From the NCBI RefSeq assembly GCF_001425165.1, contig NZ_LMDU01000013.1:385225-449224 (forward strand): a stretch of DNA of 64,000 bases, in the 5' to 3' direction. This stretch comes from Pelomonas sp. Root405 (GTDB lineage: Bacteria; Pseudomonadota; Gammaproteobacteria; Burkholderiales; Burkholderiaceae_C). This document shows, piece by piece, positions 1-9,251 of the stretch. The notes beneath the pieces are model-generated. The model saw nothing but the letters and a program-made list of their open reading frames with translations. It was not told where the DNA came from and made no database searches. How positions within the stretch are numbered: the first letter of the stretch is position 1; each line of letters begins with the position of its first letter. The position numbers and the translations under genes were made by a program.

Positions 1-1626
1 ATCTACAAGGCGCGCGGCATCGAGCCCTGGGCCTGGTCCTACAACTACCCAGGCAACGACGCCGCGCAGGCGCAAGCCCTGACCCTCGCGGCGCAGTACG
101 GCTACCAGGGCTTTGTGCTGGATCTGGAAAAGGAGTTTGACGGCCAGACCGCGTCGCTGGAGACCCTGCTGCAGTCCTTCTCGGCGGCCCAGGCCAATGC
201 ACGCGCCAAGGGCTGGATCAAGGGCGACTGGTACTTGGCTGCCACGACCTGGGGCAACCCCAAGGACCACGGCATGCGCATGGACATCATCGACCGATAT
301 GTCGACGCCCACATGCCGCAGACCTACCTCGACGTTTGGGGCACGGGCTATGCCGCAGATCCGAAGCGCTGGATCGAGACGGGCAATTGCGAGTACCGCA
401 GCATGGGCGCCAACAAGCCGGTCTGGCACATCGGCTCCAACGAGAAGGGCACGACATCGGCGGCGCTGCAGAACAGCTTCTTCAAGGTCGCCGGCCCGCA
501 TGCCTCGCTGTGGGTGGTGCCTGGAGGCGCCGTGCCCATGAATCAGTGGGACACCATGGGGGCGATGAACTGGCAGCAGACGCAGTGGGAGCCAACGGCC
601 TGCAGCGCCGGCAACTACGCGCTGAAGAGCGGCCCTGCCGACCCGCCGCCGCCGCCCGCCACCACCAGTTGCCCGGACGGCGCCAGCTTCAACGGCAGTC
701 TGGGTTTCTGCGCCGACGCACAGAGCGCGTACGGCCCGTTCACCGCGGCCATGGTCAATGAATGCCAGCGCCTGGGCGGCGGCGGCTCCTGCACCGAGCA
801 GCGCGCGCTGGCCTATGCCGGCAACACCGTGACCCTTCGCGCCGCGCGCTGGAGCCTTGCGATGACGCAGTCGGCCCGTGGCAGCGCCACCTGCCCGCGC
901 GGCAGCTCGGCGGCCGACGCACGCTTCTCCGGCCTGTGCGTGGAAGGTGCTGCGCCGTCGGGCAACCCATTGAATGTGTTCGGGCCCTTCCCCACCTCGC
1001 TGGCGACCAGCTGCCAGCAGAAGGGTGGCGGCCTCGCCTGCCTGCAGCAGCGCTGGTCCGGCGACTTCTACCTGAGCCTGAAGGGCACGCCGCCGCCGCA
1101 GACGATGTTCCCGTACTACAACCAGAACGAAAATCGCTCGGAAGGCTGGCGCGCCTGCAACATCACATCGCTGGCGATGGCGCTGGACTTCCACAAGATC
1201 ACCGACCCCGCCCGGCTCGGCCGCCGCACGCCGGACTATCTCTACGATAAGTACGGCATCACCGGCGCGCCCGCGTCCATGGCGAGCATCTTCAACGCCG
1301 AGGCCGCACTGGCCGGCTCGCCCATCCGCGACGCGTGGACGGGCGCCGGCAGCATCGCGCAACTGCGCAGCCTGGTGCAGGCGGGCAAGCCGGTCGTCAT
1401 CCACGGCTGGTTCACCGAGCCGGGGCACATCATGGAGGTGATCGGCTTTGACGGCGCCAACTACATCGTCAACGACCCCTACGGCGTGTGGGACGGCGTG
1501 AAGTACTCCAAGCGTTACGACACCACGCGCACCGGCAAGGGCGTCAAGTACCCGGCCGCGGCCTTCGAGGCCGTCATCACCGACACCGGCCGCGGTGACG
1601 ACCTGCTGATGCATGTCTTCCAATAG
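1..1626 (+). CDS. Partial exported protein: GH-like barrel, two Cys repeats, C39-like peptidase domain
   Basis: The reading frame is open from base 1, so the N-terminus lies outside the window; 541 residues are visible. Residues 1-200 look like a (beta/alpha)8 glycoside-hydrolase-like domain, with an acidic strand DLEKEFDG near 40-47. A proline-rich linker follows, then two copies of a roughly 65-residue Cys repeat (CP.G..F.G.C, GPF, C, GGG, C, RW) at about 222-365. The C-terminal 165 residues resemble a papain-like Peptidase_C39_2 domain, with candidate Cys386 (RACNITSLAMAL), His476 (GHIMEVIGFD) and a downstream ND pair (VNDPYG). The architecture suggests an extracytoplasmic cell-wall or surface enzyme, but the substrate is unknown. 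The stop overlaps the next gene by 14 bases, so the two are probably co-transcribed. Confidence 0.75.
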   Translation: MYKARGIEPWAWSYNYPGNDAAQAQALTLAAQYGYQGFVLDLEKEFDGQTASLETLLQSFSAAQANARAKGWIKGDWYLAATTWGNPKDHGMRMDIIDRYVDAHMPQTYLDVWGTGYAADPKRWIETGNCEYRSMGANKPVWHIGSNEKGTTSAALQNSFFKVAGPHASLWVVPGGAVPMNQWDTMGAMNWQQTQWEPTACSAGNYALKSGPADPPPPPATTSCPDGASFNGSLGFCADAQSAYGPFTAAMVNECQRLGGGGSCTEQRALAYAGNTVTLRAARWSLAMTQSARGSATCPRGSSAADARFSGLCVEGAAPSGNPLNVFGPFPTSLATSCQQKGGGLACLQQRWSGDFYLSLKGTPPPQTMFPYYNQNENRSEGWRACNITSLAMALDFHKITDPARLGRRTPDYLYDKYGITGAPASMASIFNAEAALAGSPIRDAWTGAGSIAQLRSLVQAGKPVVIHGWFTEPGHIMEVIGFDGANYIVNDPYGVWDGVKYSKRYDTTRTGKGVKYPAAAFEAVITDTGRGDDLLMHVFQ

Positions 1627-2908
1627 CGCCTGCCGCCGTCTGCCACCGGGCGTGCGCCGTCGCACCCTGGTGGGCCTGCTCACCCTGCCAACCGTGACCG
1701 CCCTCGCCCACAACACCCCGCTCGACCGCGCCCTCGCCGCCCTCGTCGACGACCCGCAACAGCCGCTGGCCAGCCTGTCGGTGCTGGTGCGCCGCCACAG
1801 CCGCGTCGTTTTCGAAGGGCAGTTCGGCCGAAGGCGCATCGCACCGGACCTGCCGGTCACGCGCGACACACTGTTTCGCATCGCGTCCGTCACCAAGCTG
1901 GTCGTGGCGGTGGCCGCCATGCGACTGGTGCAGGGGGGGCGGTTCGACCTGGACGCAGACGTCGGTGACCTGCTGGGCTACCCGCTGCACCAGCCGCTGA
2001 CACCGCGCCTGCTGTTGTGCCATCGCAGCGGCCTGAGCGACGGTGGCGACGACTTCACCGACCCGCGCGTGAACCTGCGCCGCCTGCTCGGGCAGCCGGG
2101 GCCGACATGGAATGGACGTCTGCCGGGCCGCTGGTTCGAGTACGCCAACATCAACTTCGCCGTGCTGGCCGCGGCCATGGAGCGGGCGACCGGCACGCGC
2201 TTTGACCAACTGATGCAGGACGAAGTGCTGGGGCCGCTGGGCATGCAGGGCGGCTTCGACCCGGCACGGCTACCGCCAGGCCAGCTCGGCCAAGTCGCGA
2301 CGCTCTACCGCAAGGCGCCGTCCGAAGGCGGCCCCTGGTGGCCAAGCGGGCCATGGCACGCGCAGGCCGATGACTTCTATGCCGCGCCGCCGCAGCGGCT
2401 GCTGGCCGACGGCGCGGCCTACGAGCCGGGCAGCCGCGGCGGCTTGTACGGGCCGCAGGGGCGGCTGCGCACGCGCGTCTGCGACCTGGGCGTACTGATG
2501 GGCATGCTGATGGACGGCGGGCGCGTCGGCGGCGAGCGATTCTTAAGCGAAGCCAGCGTCCGCACGCTGATGACCGAGAGCTGGCGCGCCGACGGCCGCA
2601 ATGGCGATGAGGCCGGCGGCATATTCCAGGCCTGGGGCGTCGGTCTGCAGCACTTCATCGACCGCAGCCGCCCGGGCTGGGGCGACCGCCTCGTGCCCGG
2701 CGGCGGGGTGCGAGCGTGGGGGCACCTGGGCTTTGCCTACGGGCTGGTGTCGGCCCTGCTCATGGCGCCACGGCGCGGCTGCGGCATCGTCTACGTCGTC
2801 GGCGGCACTGGCGCCGACCCCGCCACCCATCCCGGCCGGCGCAGCAGCTTTCCCGTCTGGGAAGAGCGGCTGCAGGCGCTGCTGTGGGCCGAGGCGCTGC
2901 GGGCGTGA
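1613..2908 (+). CDS. Serine hydrolase, class C beta-lactamase/esterase fold
   Basis: This 431-residue protein belongs to the Beta-lactamase (PF00144-type) superfamily of penicillin-binding-protein-like esterases and peptidases. The catalytic SxxK appears as SVTK within IASVTKLVVAVAA (about residue 91), and the YxN element as YANINF. The N-terminus carries an arginine-rich stretch followed by LVGLLTLPTVTALA, a possible Tat-like or Sec signal. The C-terminal HLGFAYG/MAPRRGCGIVYVVGG stretch matches the HxG-strand region. ATG at 1613 overlaps the upstream stop by 14 bases, implying translational coupling. The substrate (D-Ala peptide, ester or lactam) cannot be told from sequence. Its position between two putative cell-wall proteins suggests peptidoglycan or peptide processing. 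Confidence 0.85.
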   Translation: MSSNSACRRLPPGVRRRTLVGLLTLPTVTALAHNTPLDRALAALVDDPQQPLASLSVLVRRHSRVVFEGQFGRRRIAPDLPVTRDTLFRIASVTKLVVAVAAMRLVQGGRFDLDADVGDLLGYPLHQPLTPRLLLCHRSGLSDGGDDFTDPRVNLRRLLGQPGPTWNGRLPGRWFEYANINFAVLAAAMERATGTRFDQLMQDEVLGPLGMQGGFDPARLPPGQLGQVATLYRKAPSEGGPWWPSGPWHAQADDFYAAPPQRLLADGAAYEPGSRGGLYGPQGRLRTRVCDLGVLMGMLMDGGRVGGERFLSEASVRTLMTESWRADGRNGDEAGGIFQAWGVGLQHFIDRSRPGWGDRLVPGGGVRAWGHLGFAYGLVSALLMAPRRGCGIVYVVGGTGADPATHPGRRSSFPVWEERLQALLWAEALRA

Positions 2909-2974
2909 GCGCCGCCTTGTCGACTGACGGACCGCGCTCGTCGCGGCGCATTGTTTACTTCTAGACCTGTTGCC

Positions 2975-3832
2975 ATGCGTTTGAACCGATCGCTCGCCCT
3001 CGGCCTGTTCAGTGCCGCACTCGCCGCCGGCAGCGGCACGCATGCGCCGTCTGCCGCATCGACGACGGCCTATGCCTTCACCGCCGGCAGCGGCGACTAC
3101 CGCGTGCAGTTCAACTACACCGGCCAGCACTGGACGCATGCCGACGTGAAGGCGATCCCCATCGCGACCGACAAGCCCATCGCGGTGCTGCCCCAGCAGT
3201 ACACCAGCAATGGCCGCCAACCCGGCGCCATCGTCAACGGGCGCAACATCGGCCGCGTCTGGAACGAGATCACGCAGCACGAGATGGCCAAGCGCCTGCG
3301 CGCGCTCGGCTTTCATGTGTTGCTGCCGACCATCCAGATGTATGGCGAAAGCCTGGAAGGCTTCCAGGGGCTGGAGCATTTCATCGCCGGCGTGGCCAAG
3401 GGCAACCGGCATGTGCAGGTGGTGCTGCTGACCGCCGACGCCCACAACGCGAACGACGCCAACCCGCTGCCCGGCGCGCAGATGCTGGTGACGGGCCTGC
3501 ATGCGCGCGATGCGGCGTGGGAGGAAGCGATTCAGCAGCGCATCGCCCCCTTCTATGCTCGAGTCGGCCTGGGCAACCGCGGACCGCGCGTGCGGGGCGG
3601 TGGGTCCGAGGTGGAGGGTTCGTCCCAGGCCTGGCACCCGCTGATCGAGCGCGCCGCGGAGTACACGCCCGCCGTGAGCATCATGGAGGTCAGCCGCGCG
3701 ATCGACATCGAGGACCGCGTTGGCCGCATCGAGAACGGACGCGACTGGGCGGCCGACCTGTTCGACGGCGTTTCGGCCGGCATGGCGGCCTGGGCGTGCA
3801 GCAAGGGGATGAAAACGGGCGTCTGCCGGTGA
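2975..3832 (+). CDS. Exported protein, remote N-acetylmuramoyl-L-alanine amidase-like fold
   Basis: No confident family. I place the start at ATG 2975, which gives a clear signal peptide (MRLNRSLALGLFSAALAAGS); an in-frame TTG at 2951 would add eight residues without improving it. The 285-residue product has elements in the order expected of an Amidase_3 fold: PGAIVNGRNIGRVWNEITQHEMAKRL, GFHVLLPT, a TADAHNAND segment where amidases have the SIHAN motif, and PAVSIMEVSRA near the end where they have a conserved Glu. The first zinc-binding DPGHGG segment is replaced by VLPQQYTSNG, so zinc catalysis is doubtful. It lies 66 bases after the beta-lactamase-fold gene on the same strand and probably ends that operon. 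The relationship is inference only. Confidence 0.6.
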   Translation: MRLNRSLALGLFSAALAAGSGTHAPSAASTTAYAFTAGSGDYRVQFNYTGQHWTHADVKAIPIATDKPIAVLPQQYTSNGRQPGAIVNGRNIGRVWNEITQHEMAKRLRALGFHVLLPTIQMYGESLEGFQGLEHFIAGVAKGNRHVQVVLLTADAHNANDANPLPGAQMLVTGLHARDAAWEEAIQQRIAPFYARVGLGNRGPRVRGGGSEVEGSSQAWHPLIERAAEYTPAVSIMEVSRAIDIEDRVGRIENGRDWAADLFDGVSAGMAAWACSKGMKTGVCR

Positions 3833-3863
3833 ATCCACCGAGAGGCTCTGGCCCGTCGACTCA

Positions 3864-4931
3864 TCAGGCGACGGTGCCCATCGACCTCTCAGCGGGCACT
3901 TCGCTTCTCATCCGTGCACTGCCGAGCCCCAGGTCCAGCAATCGCATGACATCCAGCGCTTCTTCAGCAGGCACCGGATTGGCGCCATGTCCCAGGAGCA
4001 GGTCTCGAACCTGTCGGTAGTACTGGGGATAAGCCCCTCGCTCCGTAGCCACCGTCCGCCTGACCAGCGTGTCGCCTTCCATGACTGCCAACTCACCGTC
4101 GTCGGGGTCGGCGCCCCATTCACCTGGCGCGTCGAGCTGCGGCCGAAGTCCCTCCTTCAAGGCATCCTCCTGTCGGTCGACGCCACGTTTGACATAGCTC
4201 CCCTTCAGGCCATGCAGTTCAATCCGCGGGCCCGGGGCGGCCGCCACATTGCTCGCGTGGAGCGTGACTCTCAAGCCGTCGGCGTAGCGCAATACCGCCT
4301 GGAAATGGTCGTCGATCTGCGCCTGCGGCCTTAACAAGGCGAGATCGAGTTGGATCGCCTTCGGCCAGCCGAAGTACTGCAGCGCTTCGTCGAGCAGATG
4401 CGGTCCCAAATCCATCCACAACCCGCCGCCCTCGCCCGCCGCCTCGCGCCACCGGATGCGCGGCTGCGGCCGATAGCGATCGAAATGCATGCGCGCATGG
4501 CGAAGGGCGCCCAGCGTGTCGGCCTGCAGCAGCTTGCGGACCGTCAGGACGGTGCTGTCCCATCGCCGGTTGTGAAAGACGCTCAGGTGACGCGCCCGCG
4601 TCTGCGCCAAGGCGATCAACATTTCGGCTTGGTCAGCGCTCGCCGTGAATGGCTTGTCAACGACGACATGCCTGCCGGCCTCCAAGGCCGCAGAGGCCAG
4701 CGCGTGGTGGGTCAGATTCGGTGTCGCGATTACCACCAGGTCCACATCGGCGGAGGCGATCAAGGCTTCGGCTTCGCCATAGACCGTCACGTCAGCGCCC
4801 AACGACCGATGGACCTTCGCCGGGTCGCTGCTGCTGACCGCGGTGATCTTCAGGCCGGGAACGGCTTGGATGAGAGGCGCATGAAAGGTTTGGCTCGCAT
4901 AGCCAAAGCCCAGCAGACCGACATGAAGCAT
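3864..4931 (-). CDS. Gfo/Idh/MocA family NAD(P)-dependent oxidoreductase
   Basis: This 355-residue protein has the N-terminal Rossmann motif GLLGFGYASQ and the family's VVVDKPFT segment (the EKP motif, here DKP) with the conserved lysine near residue 94. The C-terminal alpha/beta substrate domain contains WMDLGPHLLDEALQYFG. Length and order match YdgJ/YafC-type members, which oxidise or reduce sugars, inositols or their derivatives in the cytoplasm. The substrate is not predictable. It lies downstream of and on the same strand as the TonB receptor at 5101-7953, separated by a strong terminator, so it probably has its own promoter. It is convergent with the preceding gene, leaving a 31-base gap. 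Confidence 0.88.
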   Translation of the reverse strand: MLHVGLLGFGYASQTFHAPLIQAVPGLKITAVSSSDPAKVHRSLGADVTVYGEAEALIASADVDLVVIATPNLTHHALASAALEAGRHVVVDKPFTASADQAEMLIALAQTRARHLSVFHNRRWDSTVLTVRKLLQADTLGALRHARMHFDRYRPQPRIRWREAAGEGGGLWMDLGPHLLDEALQYFGWPKAIQLDLALLRPQAQIDDHFQAVLRYADGLRVTLHASNVAAAPGPRIELHGLKGSYVKRGVDRQEDALKEGLRPQLDAPGEWGADPDDGELAVMEGDTLVRRTVATERGAYPQYYRQVRDLLLGHGANPVPAEEALDVMRLLDLGLGSARMRSEVPAERSMGTVA

Positions 4932-5044
4932 GCGGATTCCGGCGGTTGTCGATGCCGCAATTTTGCCGGCTACGCTGGGGTGCTCGGTCCGTGGTCACGG
5001 CCGACCTCCATGCGGCACTTCAGGATCGGGCTCATGTGAACAGT

Positions 5045-5071
5045 AAAAAAAGGGGGCGCCAGCGGCGCCCC
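5045..5071 (-). terminator. Rho-independent terminator of the TonB receptor gene
   Basis: On the minus strand an 8-bp perfect stem (GGGGCGCC / GGCGCCCC, loop of 3) is followed by seven T (5045-5051 read in reverse). It lies 30 bases past the stop of the receptor gene ending at 5101. Confidence 0.85.
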
Positions 5072-5100
5072 AACAACGAGGAGACAACGAAAGGGATTGA

Positions 5101-7953
5101 TCAGAGCTTGGCGCGCAAGCTCAGGAAGACTTGGCGGCCGTTGCGGTACCAGCCCAGCGGCATGGTCTCGGTGGCCGAGTAGTAGTAGCGCGTCGGGTTG
5201 TTAAGGTTGGTCGCGTCGAGCTGCGCGCTGAAGGTCGGGTTGATTCGCCAGCCGAGCGACGCGGCCAGGCTGCCTTGCGCGTCGGCATAGTTCAGGTCGT
5301 TGCGCGCCGCGGTGGCCGTGCCCGGCGTGATGAGTCCGTTGCCGATGTAGCTGACCGGGTAGTCGGTGCGGTAGTTCCAGGCCAGGCTGGCAGTCAGCGA
5401 GCCGGCCTCGTAGTAGCCGCGCAGGTTGTAGGTCCACTTCGACGTGCCGATGACCTTGGCGCCGTCCTCGTCCTTGCCGTCGACATGCGTCAGGTTGGCG
5501 ATGACGCCGAAGCCCGCGGCGATGGGGGTCTCGCCGCTGAACTCGAAACCCTTGAGCTTGGCCTTGCGGCCGATGAAGCTGTTGGCAAGGTAGGCCTCGG
5601 GTTGCTGAGTATCCAGATTGATCAGCGTGACCGAGCTGCTGCCGCGCTTGACGTAGTTCTGCAAGGACTGGTGGAACACGCCTGCCTGCACATAGGCGCG
5701 CGGGCTGGCGTACCAGGCCAGCGACGCGTCGACGTTGCTGCCCATCGTGGGCTTGAGGTTGGGGTTGCCCGAGCTGGCGGTCTTGGGCGTGACGAGGTTG
5801 TTCTGGCTGACGGCGCCGGCAAGCTCGGAGTATTCGGGGCGGGCCATGGTGCGGCTGGCCGAGAAGCGGCCCAGCAGGTTATTGTTGAACTCGTAGCGCA
5901 GGTTCAGGCTGGGCAGCAGGGCGCTATGGCTGGTGGTGATCTGCTGCTCCATGTAGCCCGACAGCCGCGAGCTGCCGATCGGGTTGGTCACCGGAACGCC
6001 GACCTTGGACGGGCAGCTGGCGGCCAGCGCGGGGCACACCTTGTTGGCCGCCACGGCCTGGTAGAAGACGCTGTTGACGTCCGTGGTCACCAGCCGCGTA
6101 CCCACATTGCCGCTCAACGCGCCCGACTCGAACTCGGCCATGGCGTACAGCGCCGTCGTCTTCTCGTTGACGATGTAGCTTCCGGTCCAGTTCTTGTTCA
6201 GCACCGGGTCGTAGTTGATGAGGCTGTTGATGCTCGCCATGGCGCCGCGGTCCAGCCGCAGCATGTCGCGCGGGAAGTTCCCAGTGATGCCGGCGCCGTA
6301 GTCGCCCGGATAGCGGCCACCGTTGATGGGTAGGCTGGCGATGGGGAACTGGGCGTCCATTTGCGCCTGGCTCGGGATGCCGTTGCCGGTCGTGACGAAG
6401 TTCCAGGCGCCGTTGATCTGGTCTTTGCTGTTGCGATGGTTGCCCGAGCGCGTGCCGAACTTGAGGCGGCTGAAGAAACCGCCCTCCTCCAGGTCGTACT
6501 CGCCGTTGAGGTAGACATAGCGGTCCTGGTCCTGTGTCCTGAACACGGCCTGGATGTCGCTGATGACCTTCCAGCCCTGGCTGAGGTCGTTCAGACTCAC
6601 GCCACTGGCGCTCCAGTTCACGCCCTCGTTGCCGAGCATCTCGTAGTTCAGCGTCTTGTTGAAGCTGCGGAACAGCAGGCCGGGGCTGGTCTGCGTTTCG
6701 CCCGTGCCCTTGGTAAAGCCGATCTTGCCGTTGAAGCGCAGGCGGTCGGTGGCGCGGAAGGCGGCGTCCAGATCGTAGAAGGCGGCTGTGGAGCCGGCGC
6801 CCAGCCTCACCTGGTGGCCGGACTGCAGTGCCGCATCGCCACCCGTGGCCGACGCGGCGGTGACGCGGGCCGGGTTGGGGTTGACGGTTGCAGCCGTCAC
6901 TACGTCGCCGTCGGTCTTCACGTTGCTCAGGATGGCGCCGTTAGCGACCAACGTGCCGATGAAGTTGAAGGTGTTGCTGTTGTAGTTGCTCGCATCCAGC
7001 TGGGAGTGGAAGGCAGTAGCGGTGAGGTCCAGGTCCTGGGTTGGCTTGACTTGCACGGCCAGAAAGCCGCCGCGGCGCTGGCGCTCACCTTCGAACAGCG
7101 CCGAAGCGATGTTGGCCGGCATGCGCTTGCCCTTGAGATCGGCATTGCCGCAGATGGGCGCGGTCCCGGCAGGTGCACCCTGCGGCACGAAGCAGCTGGC
7201 CGGATTGGTGGCAGCCTGCGTCGTGAGCGAGGTCACGCCGAAGTTTTCAATGCCATCGCGACGAAGGCTGCGGTCCTCGCGGAACACCTGGGCCAGCACG
7301 CCCAGCGTGCGTGCCGTGTTGCGCCAACCCACCAGCAAGCTCGCCTGCGGGTCGGTCTTTCCTGCCAGCGTCGTGTGCACCGCGCCGAGCGCGGCCTCGG
7401 CAGTCAGCCCGCTGCGCAGGTCCAGCGGCTTGCGCGTCTGCACGTCCACCGCGCCGCCGATGCCGCCCTCCGTGATGTCGGCCTGGCCGTTCTTGTAGAC
7501 GATGGCCTTGCCGATCAGCTGCGACGGCAGCATGCCAAAGCCGACAGCGCGCGTCGTCGCGTTCTGGTCGCCCAGAAACCAGTCGCCACTTGACAGCGAA
7601 TGGCCGTTGATGGTGATGAGGTTGAGCTTGGCCGGCGTGCCGCGGATCTGCACGCGCTCCGCCTCGTCGAAGGCAAAAGCTGAGCCGTGTGTCACCTGGA
7701 TACCCGCAAGCCGGGATAGCGAGTCGGCGATGTTTTTGTCGGGCAACTTGCCGATGTCTTCAGCTGTCACGGCCTCGATGTTGGTCAGCGCGTTTCGCTT
7801 GGTCTTGATCGATGCTTCCAGCGAAGCGCGGATTCCGGTCACCACCACCTGCTCAAGCTGGGCGGGCGCCGGGGCCTGCTGGGCCGAAGCCAGCGGAGTC
7901 ATCGCGAGCATGGCGGCGGCCGTGGCGACGAGGGTCAGACGTTGAAGAGACAT
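5101..7953 (-). CDS. TonB-dependent outer-membrane receptor (Xanthomonas/Caulobacter-type)
   Basis: The start is set at ATG 7953, which has AAGGAAC seven bases upstream and opens a classical signal peptide (MSLQRLTLVATAAAML...ASA). A longer frame reaches 8097 but only adds a spurious N-terminus. The mature 950-residue product has a TonB-box-like region (QLEQVVVTGIRASLEASI), a plug domain with EDIGKLPDKNIADSLSRLAGIQV and a long beta-barrel. This is the large TonB-dependent receptor class that imports oligosaccharides or other bulky ligands in Xanthomonas and Caulobacter. It is divergent from a GHL10 hydrolase gene, with a 170-base shared promoter region, which suggests a carbohydrate ligand. 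It is followed by a strong terminator. The ligand is unknown. Confidence 0.92.
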   Translation of the reverse strand: MSLQRLTLVATAAAMLAMTPLASAQQAPAPAQLEQVVVTGIRASLEASIKTKRNALTNIEAVTAEDIGKLPDKNIADSLSRLAGIQVTHGSAFAFDEAERVQIRGTPAKLNLITINGHSLSSGDWFLGDQNATTRAVGFGMLPSQLIGKAIVYKNGQADITEGGIGGAVDVQTRKPLDLRSGLTAEAALGAVHTTLAGKTDPQASLLVGWRNTARTLGVLAQVFREDRSLRRDGIENFGVTSLTTQAATNPASCFVPQGAPAGTAPICGNADLKGKRMPANIASALFEGERQRRGGFLAVQVKPTQDLDLTATAFHSQLDASNYNSNTFNFIGTLVANGAILSNVKTDGDVVTAATVNPNPARVTAASATGGDAALQSGHQVRLGAGSTAAFYDLDAAFRATDRLRFNGKIGFTKGTGETQTSPGLLFRSFNKTLNYEMLGNEGVNWSASGVSLNDLSQGWKVISDIQAVFRTQDQDRYVYLNGEYDLEEGGFFSRLKFGTRSGNHRNSKDQINGAWNFVTTGNGIPSQAQMDAQFPIASLPINGGRYPGDYGAGITGNFPRDMLRLDRGAMASINSLINYDPVLNKNWTGSYIVNEKTTALYAMAEFESGALSGNVGTRLVTTDVNSVFYQAVAANKVCPALAASCPSKVGVPVTNPIGSSRLSGYMEQQITTSHSALLPSLNLRYEFNNNLLGRFSASRTMARPEYSELAGAVSQNNLVTPKTASSGNPNLKPTMGSNVDASLAWYASPRAYVQAGVFHQSLQNYVKRGSSSVTLINLDTQQPEAYLANSFIGRKAKLKGFEFSGETPIAAGFGVIANLTHVDGKDEDGAKVIGTSKWTYNLRGYYEAGSLTASLAWNYRTDYPVSYIGNGLITPGTATAARNDLNYADAQGSLAASLGWRINPTFSAQLDATNLNNPTRYYYSATETMPLGWYRNGRQVFLSLRAKL

Positions 7954-8002
7954 GGTTGGTTCCTTGGACGCAGATGTGGCGAGTTCAATGTAGACCATTG
8001 TC

Positions 8003-8022
8003 CATACCAATACCAGGACCAC
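8003..8022. promoter_or_regulatory. Candidate operator: direct ATACCA repeats between receptor and GHL10 gene
   Basis: The divergent intergenic region contains two adjacent ATACCA hexamers (8004-8015), flanked by CATTGTCC and GGACCAC that form a GTCC/GGAC inverted pair. It is well placed to control the TonB receptor, the GHL10 gene or both. No cognate regulator is adjacent, so this is a weak prediction. Confidence 0.3.
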
Positions 8023-8123
8023 ATCGAGACCAACCCTAAGCCAATGGTTGAGATTTCTTCTTGCCATCGGTAAAGTCCGCGGCAGGACGGATCTCACCTA
8101 TTTAGGCCAATGGCCTCGAAACC

Positions 8124-9251
8124 ATGCATATCAAGTCTCGGAATCCGCTGCGCACGCTTGTGGCCGCTCTGGCCCTGAGCTTCACGCTCGACGCATCGGC
8201 CGCGGAGCCGGTACGCGGCGTATGGGTGGCCGGTCCTCAGCACAACCAGTTCTGGACCAGCCGCGAGGCCATGCGCGCCGATCTGCAAACCTTCAAGCGC
8301 GCCGGGCTGAACACGGTCTATGTTGTGGCGCTGATGACAGGGCGCACGCTGTATCCGTCAGAACGCATGGCACGCATCACCGGCGAGCGCCAGTTCGAGA
8401 GCCTTGGCAGCCGCGACGCCTTGCAGGAGGTGCTCGACGAAGCGCAGCCGCTGGGTCTGCGCGTTGTCGCTTGGCTGGAGCTGGGCTTCGCGAGCCACTA
8501 CGGCAGTGGTACGGCGCCCAGCGGCCTGCTTAAGCACCGGCCCGACTGGCTAGGCTTGACGCGTGACGGTAAGCCCCTGGTGAAGAACGGCTTCCACTGG
8601 ATGAACGCGTTTGACCCCGAACTGCAGCAGCTGATGATCGACCTCAGCACCGAGCTGCTGGCGCGCTACCCGCGCTTGCACGGCGTGCAAGGCGACGACC
8701 GCCTGCCTGCATCGCCCAGCAGTGGCGGATATCACGACCAAGTGCTCAAGGACTATGGCTGGCAGCCCGGCCAGCCGCTGCCCGGCGACCGAGACCCGCG
8801 CTGGCTGCAATTCCGCGCGGATCGGTTGACCGCTTTCCTCAAACGATGGCATGCCGCCGTCAAGGCCGTACGACCAAGCGCCGTACTGAGCTTGTCACCC
8901 AGCCCGTACCCTTGGGCGCTTGATGAATATCTGCAGGACTGGCCGGCATGGATGCGCGCTGGCCTGGTCGACGAGTTGCTGCCCCAGCTCTACCGACGCG
9001 ACGCGGCCGGGTACGAAAAGCTGTTGGCCGATACGCGCGCCCACGTGCCACCGGATCAGACGAACCGGGTGTTTCCCGGCATGCTGTTGGCACTAGGACC
9101 GGATGTCATTCCGAGCGCCGAACTGCTGACCCAATGGATCGCAAGTACTCGCGCAGCAGGGTTCGCAGGGGAAGTCCAATTTCACAGCGTCGGTGTGTTG
9201 AAGCGGGCGAACGTTTTCATGGCTGCGTACAAAAAAGAAGCCCGGCACTGA
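8124..9251 (+). CDS. GHL10/DUF187-type glycoside-hydrolase-like protein, exported
   Basis: This 375-residue protein has a signal peptide (MHIKSRNPLRTLVAALALSFTLDASA, then AEPVRG). The mature start VRGVWVAGPQHNQFWTSREAMRADLQTFKRAG is typical of the GHL10/DUF187 (YngK-like, former UPF0748) family of TIM-barrel proteins, whose members are predicted hydrolases of surface or wall glycans. Other family features are WLELGFASHYGSG, HGVQGDDRLPASPSSGGY and DELLPQLYRRD. Enzymatic activity has been shown for few relatives, so the substrate is open. It is divergent from the TonB receptor gene, and co-regulation is likely. Confidence 0.82.
   Translation: MHIKSRNPLRTLVAALALSFTLDASAAEPVRGVWVAGPQHNQFWTSREAMRADLQTFKRAGLNTVYVVALMTGRTLYPSERMARITGERQFESLGSRDALQEVLDEAQPLGLRVVAWLELGFASHYGSGTAPSGLLKHRPDWLGLTRDGKPLVKNGFHWMNAFDPELQQLMIDLSTELLARYPRLHGVQGDDRLPASPSSGGYHDQVLKDYGWQPGQPLPGDRDPRWLQFRADRLTAFLKRWHAAVKAVRPSAVLSLSPSPYPWALDEYLQDWPAWMRAGLVDELLPQLYRRDAAGYEKLLADTRAHVPPDQTNRVFPGMLLALGPDVIPSAELLTQWIASTRAAGFAGEVQFHSVGVLKRANVFMAAYKKEARH

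Noticed and set aside
2543-3838. 431-codon minus-strand open frame across the end of the serine hydrolase gene and the amidase-like gene
   Set aside because: It spans two genes and their gap on the opposite strand, without motifs.
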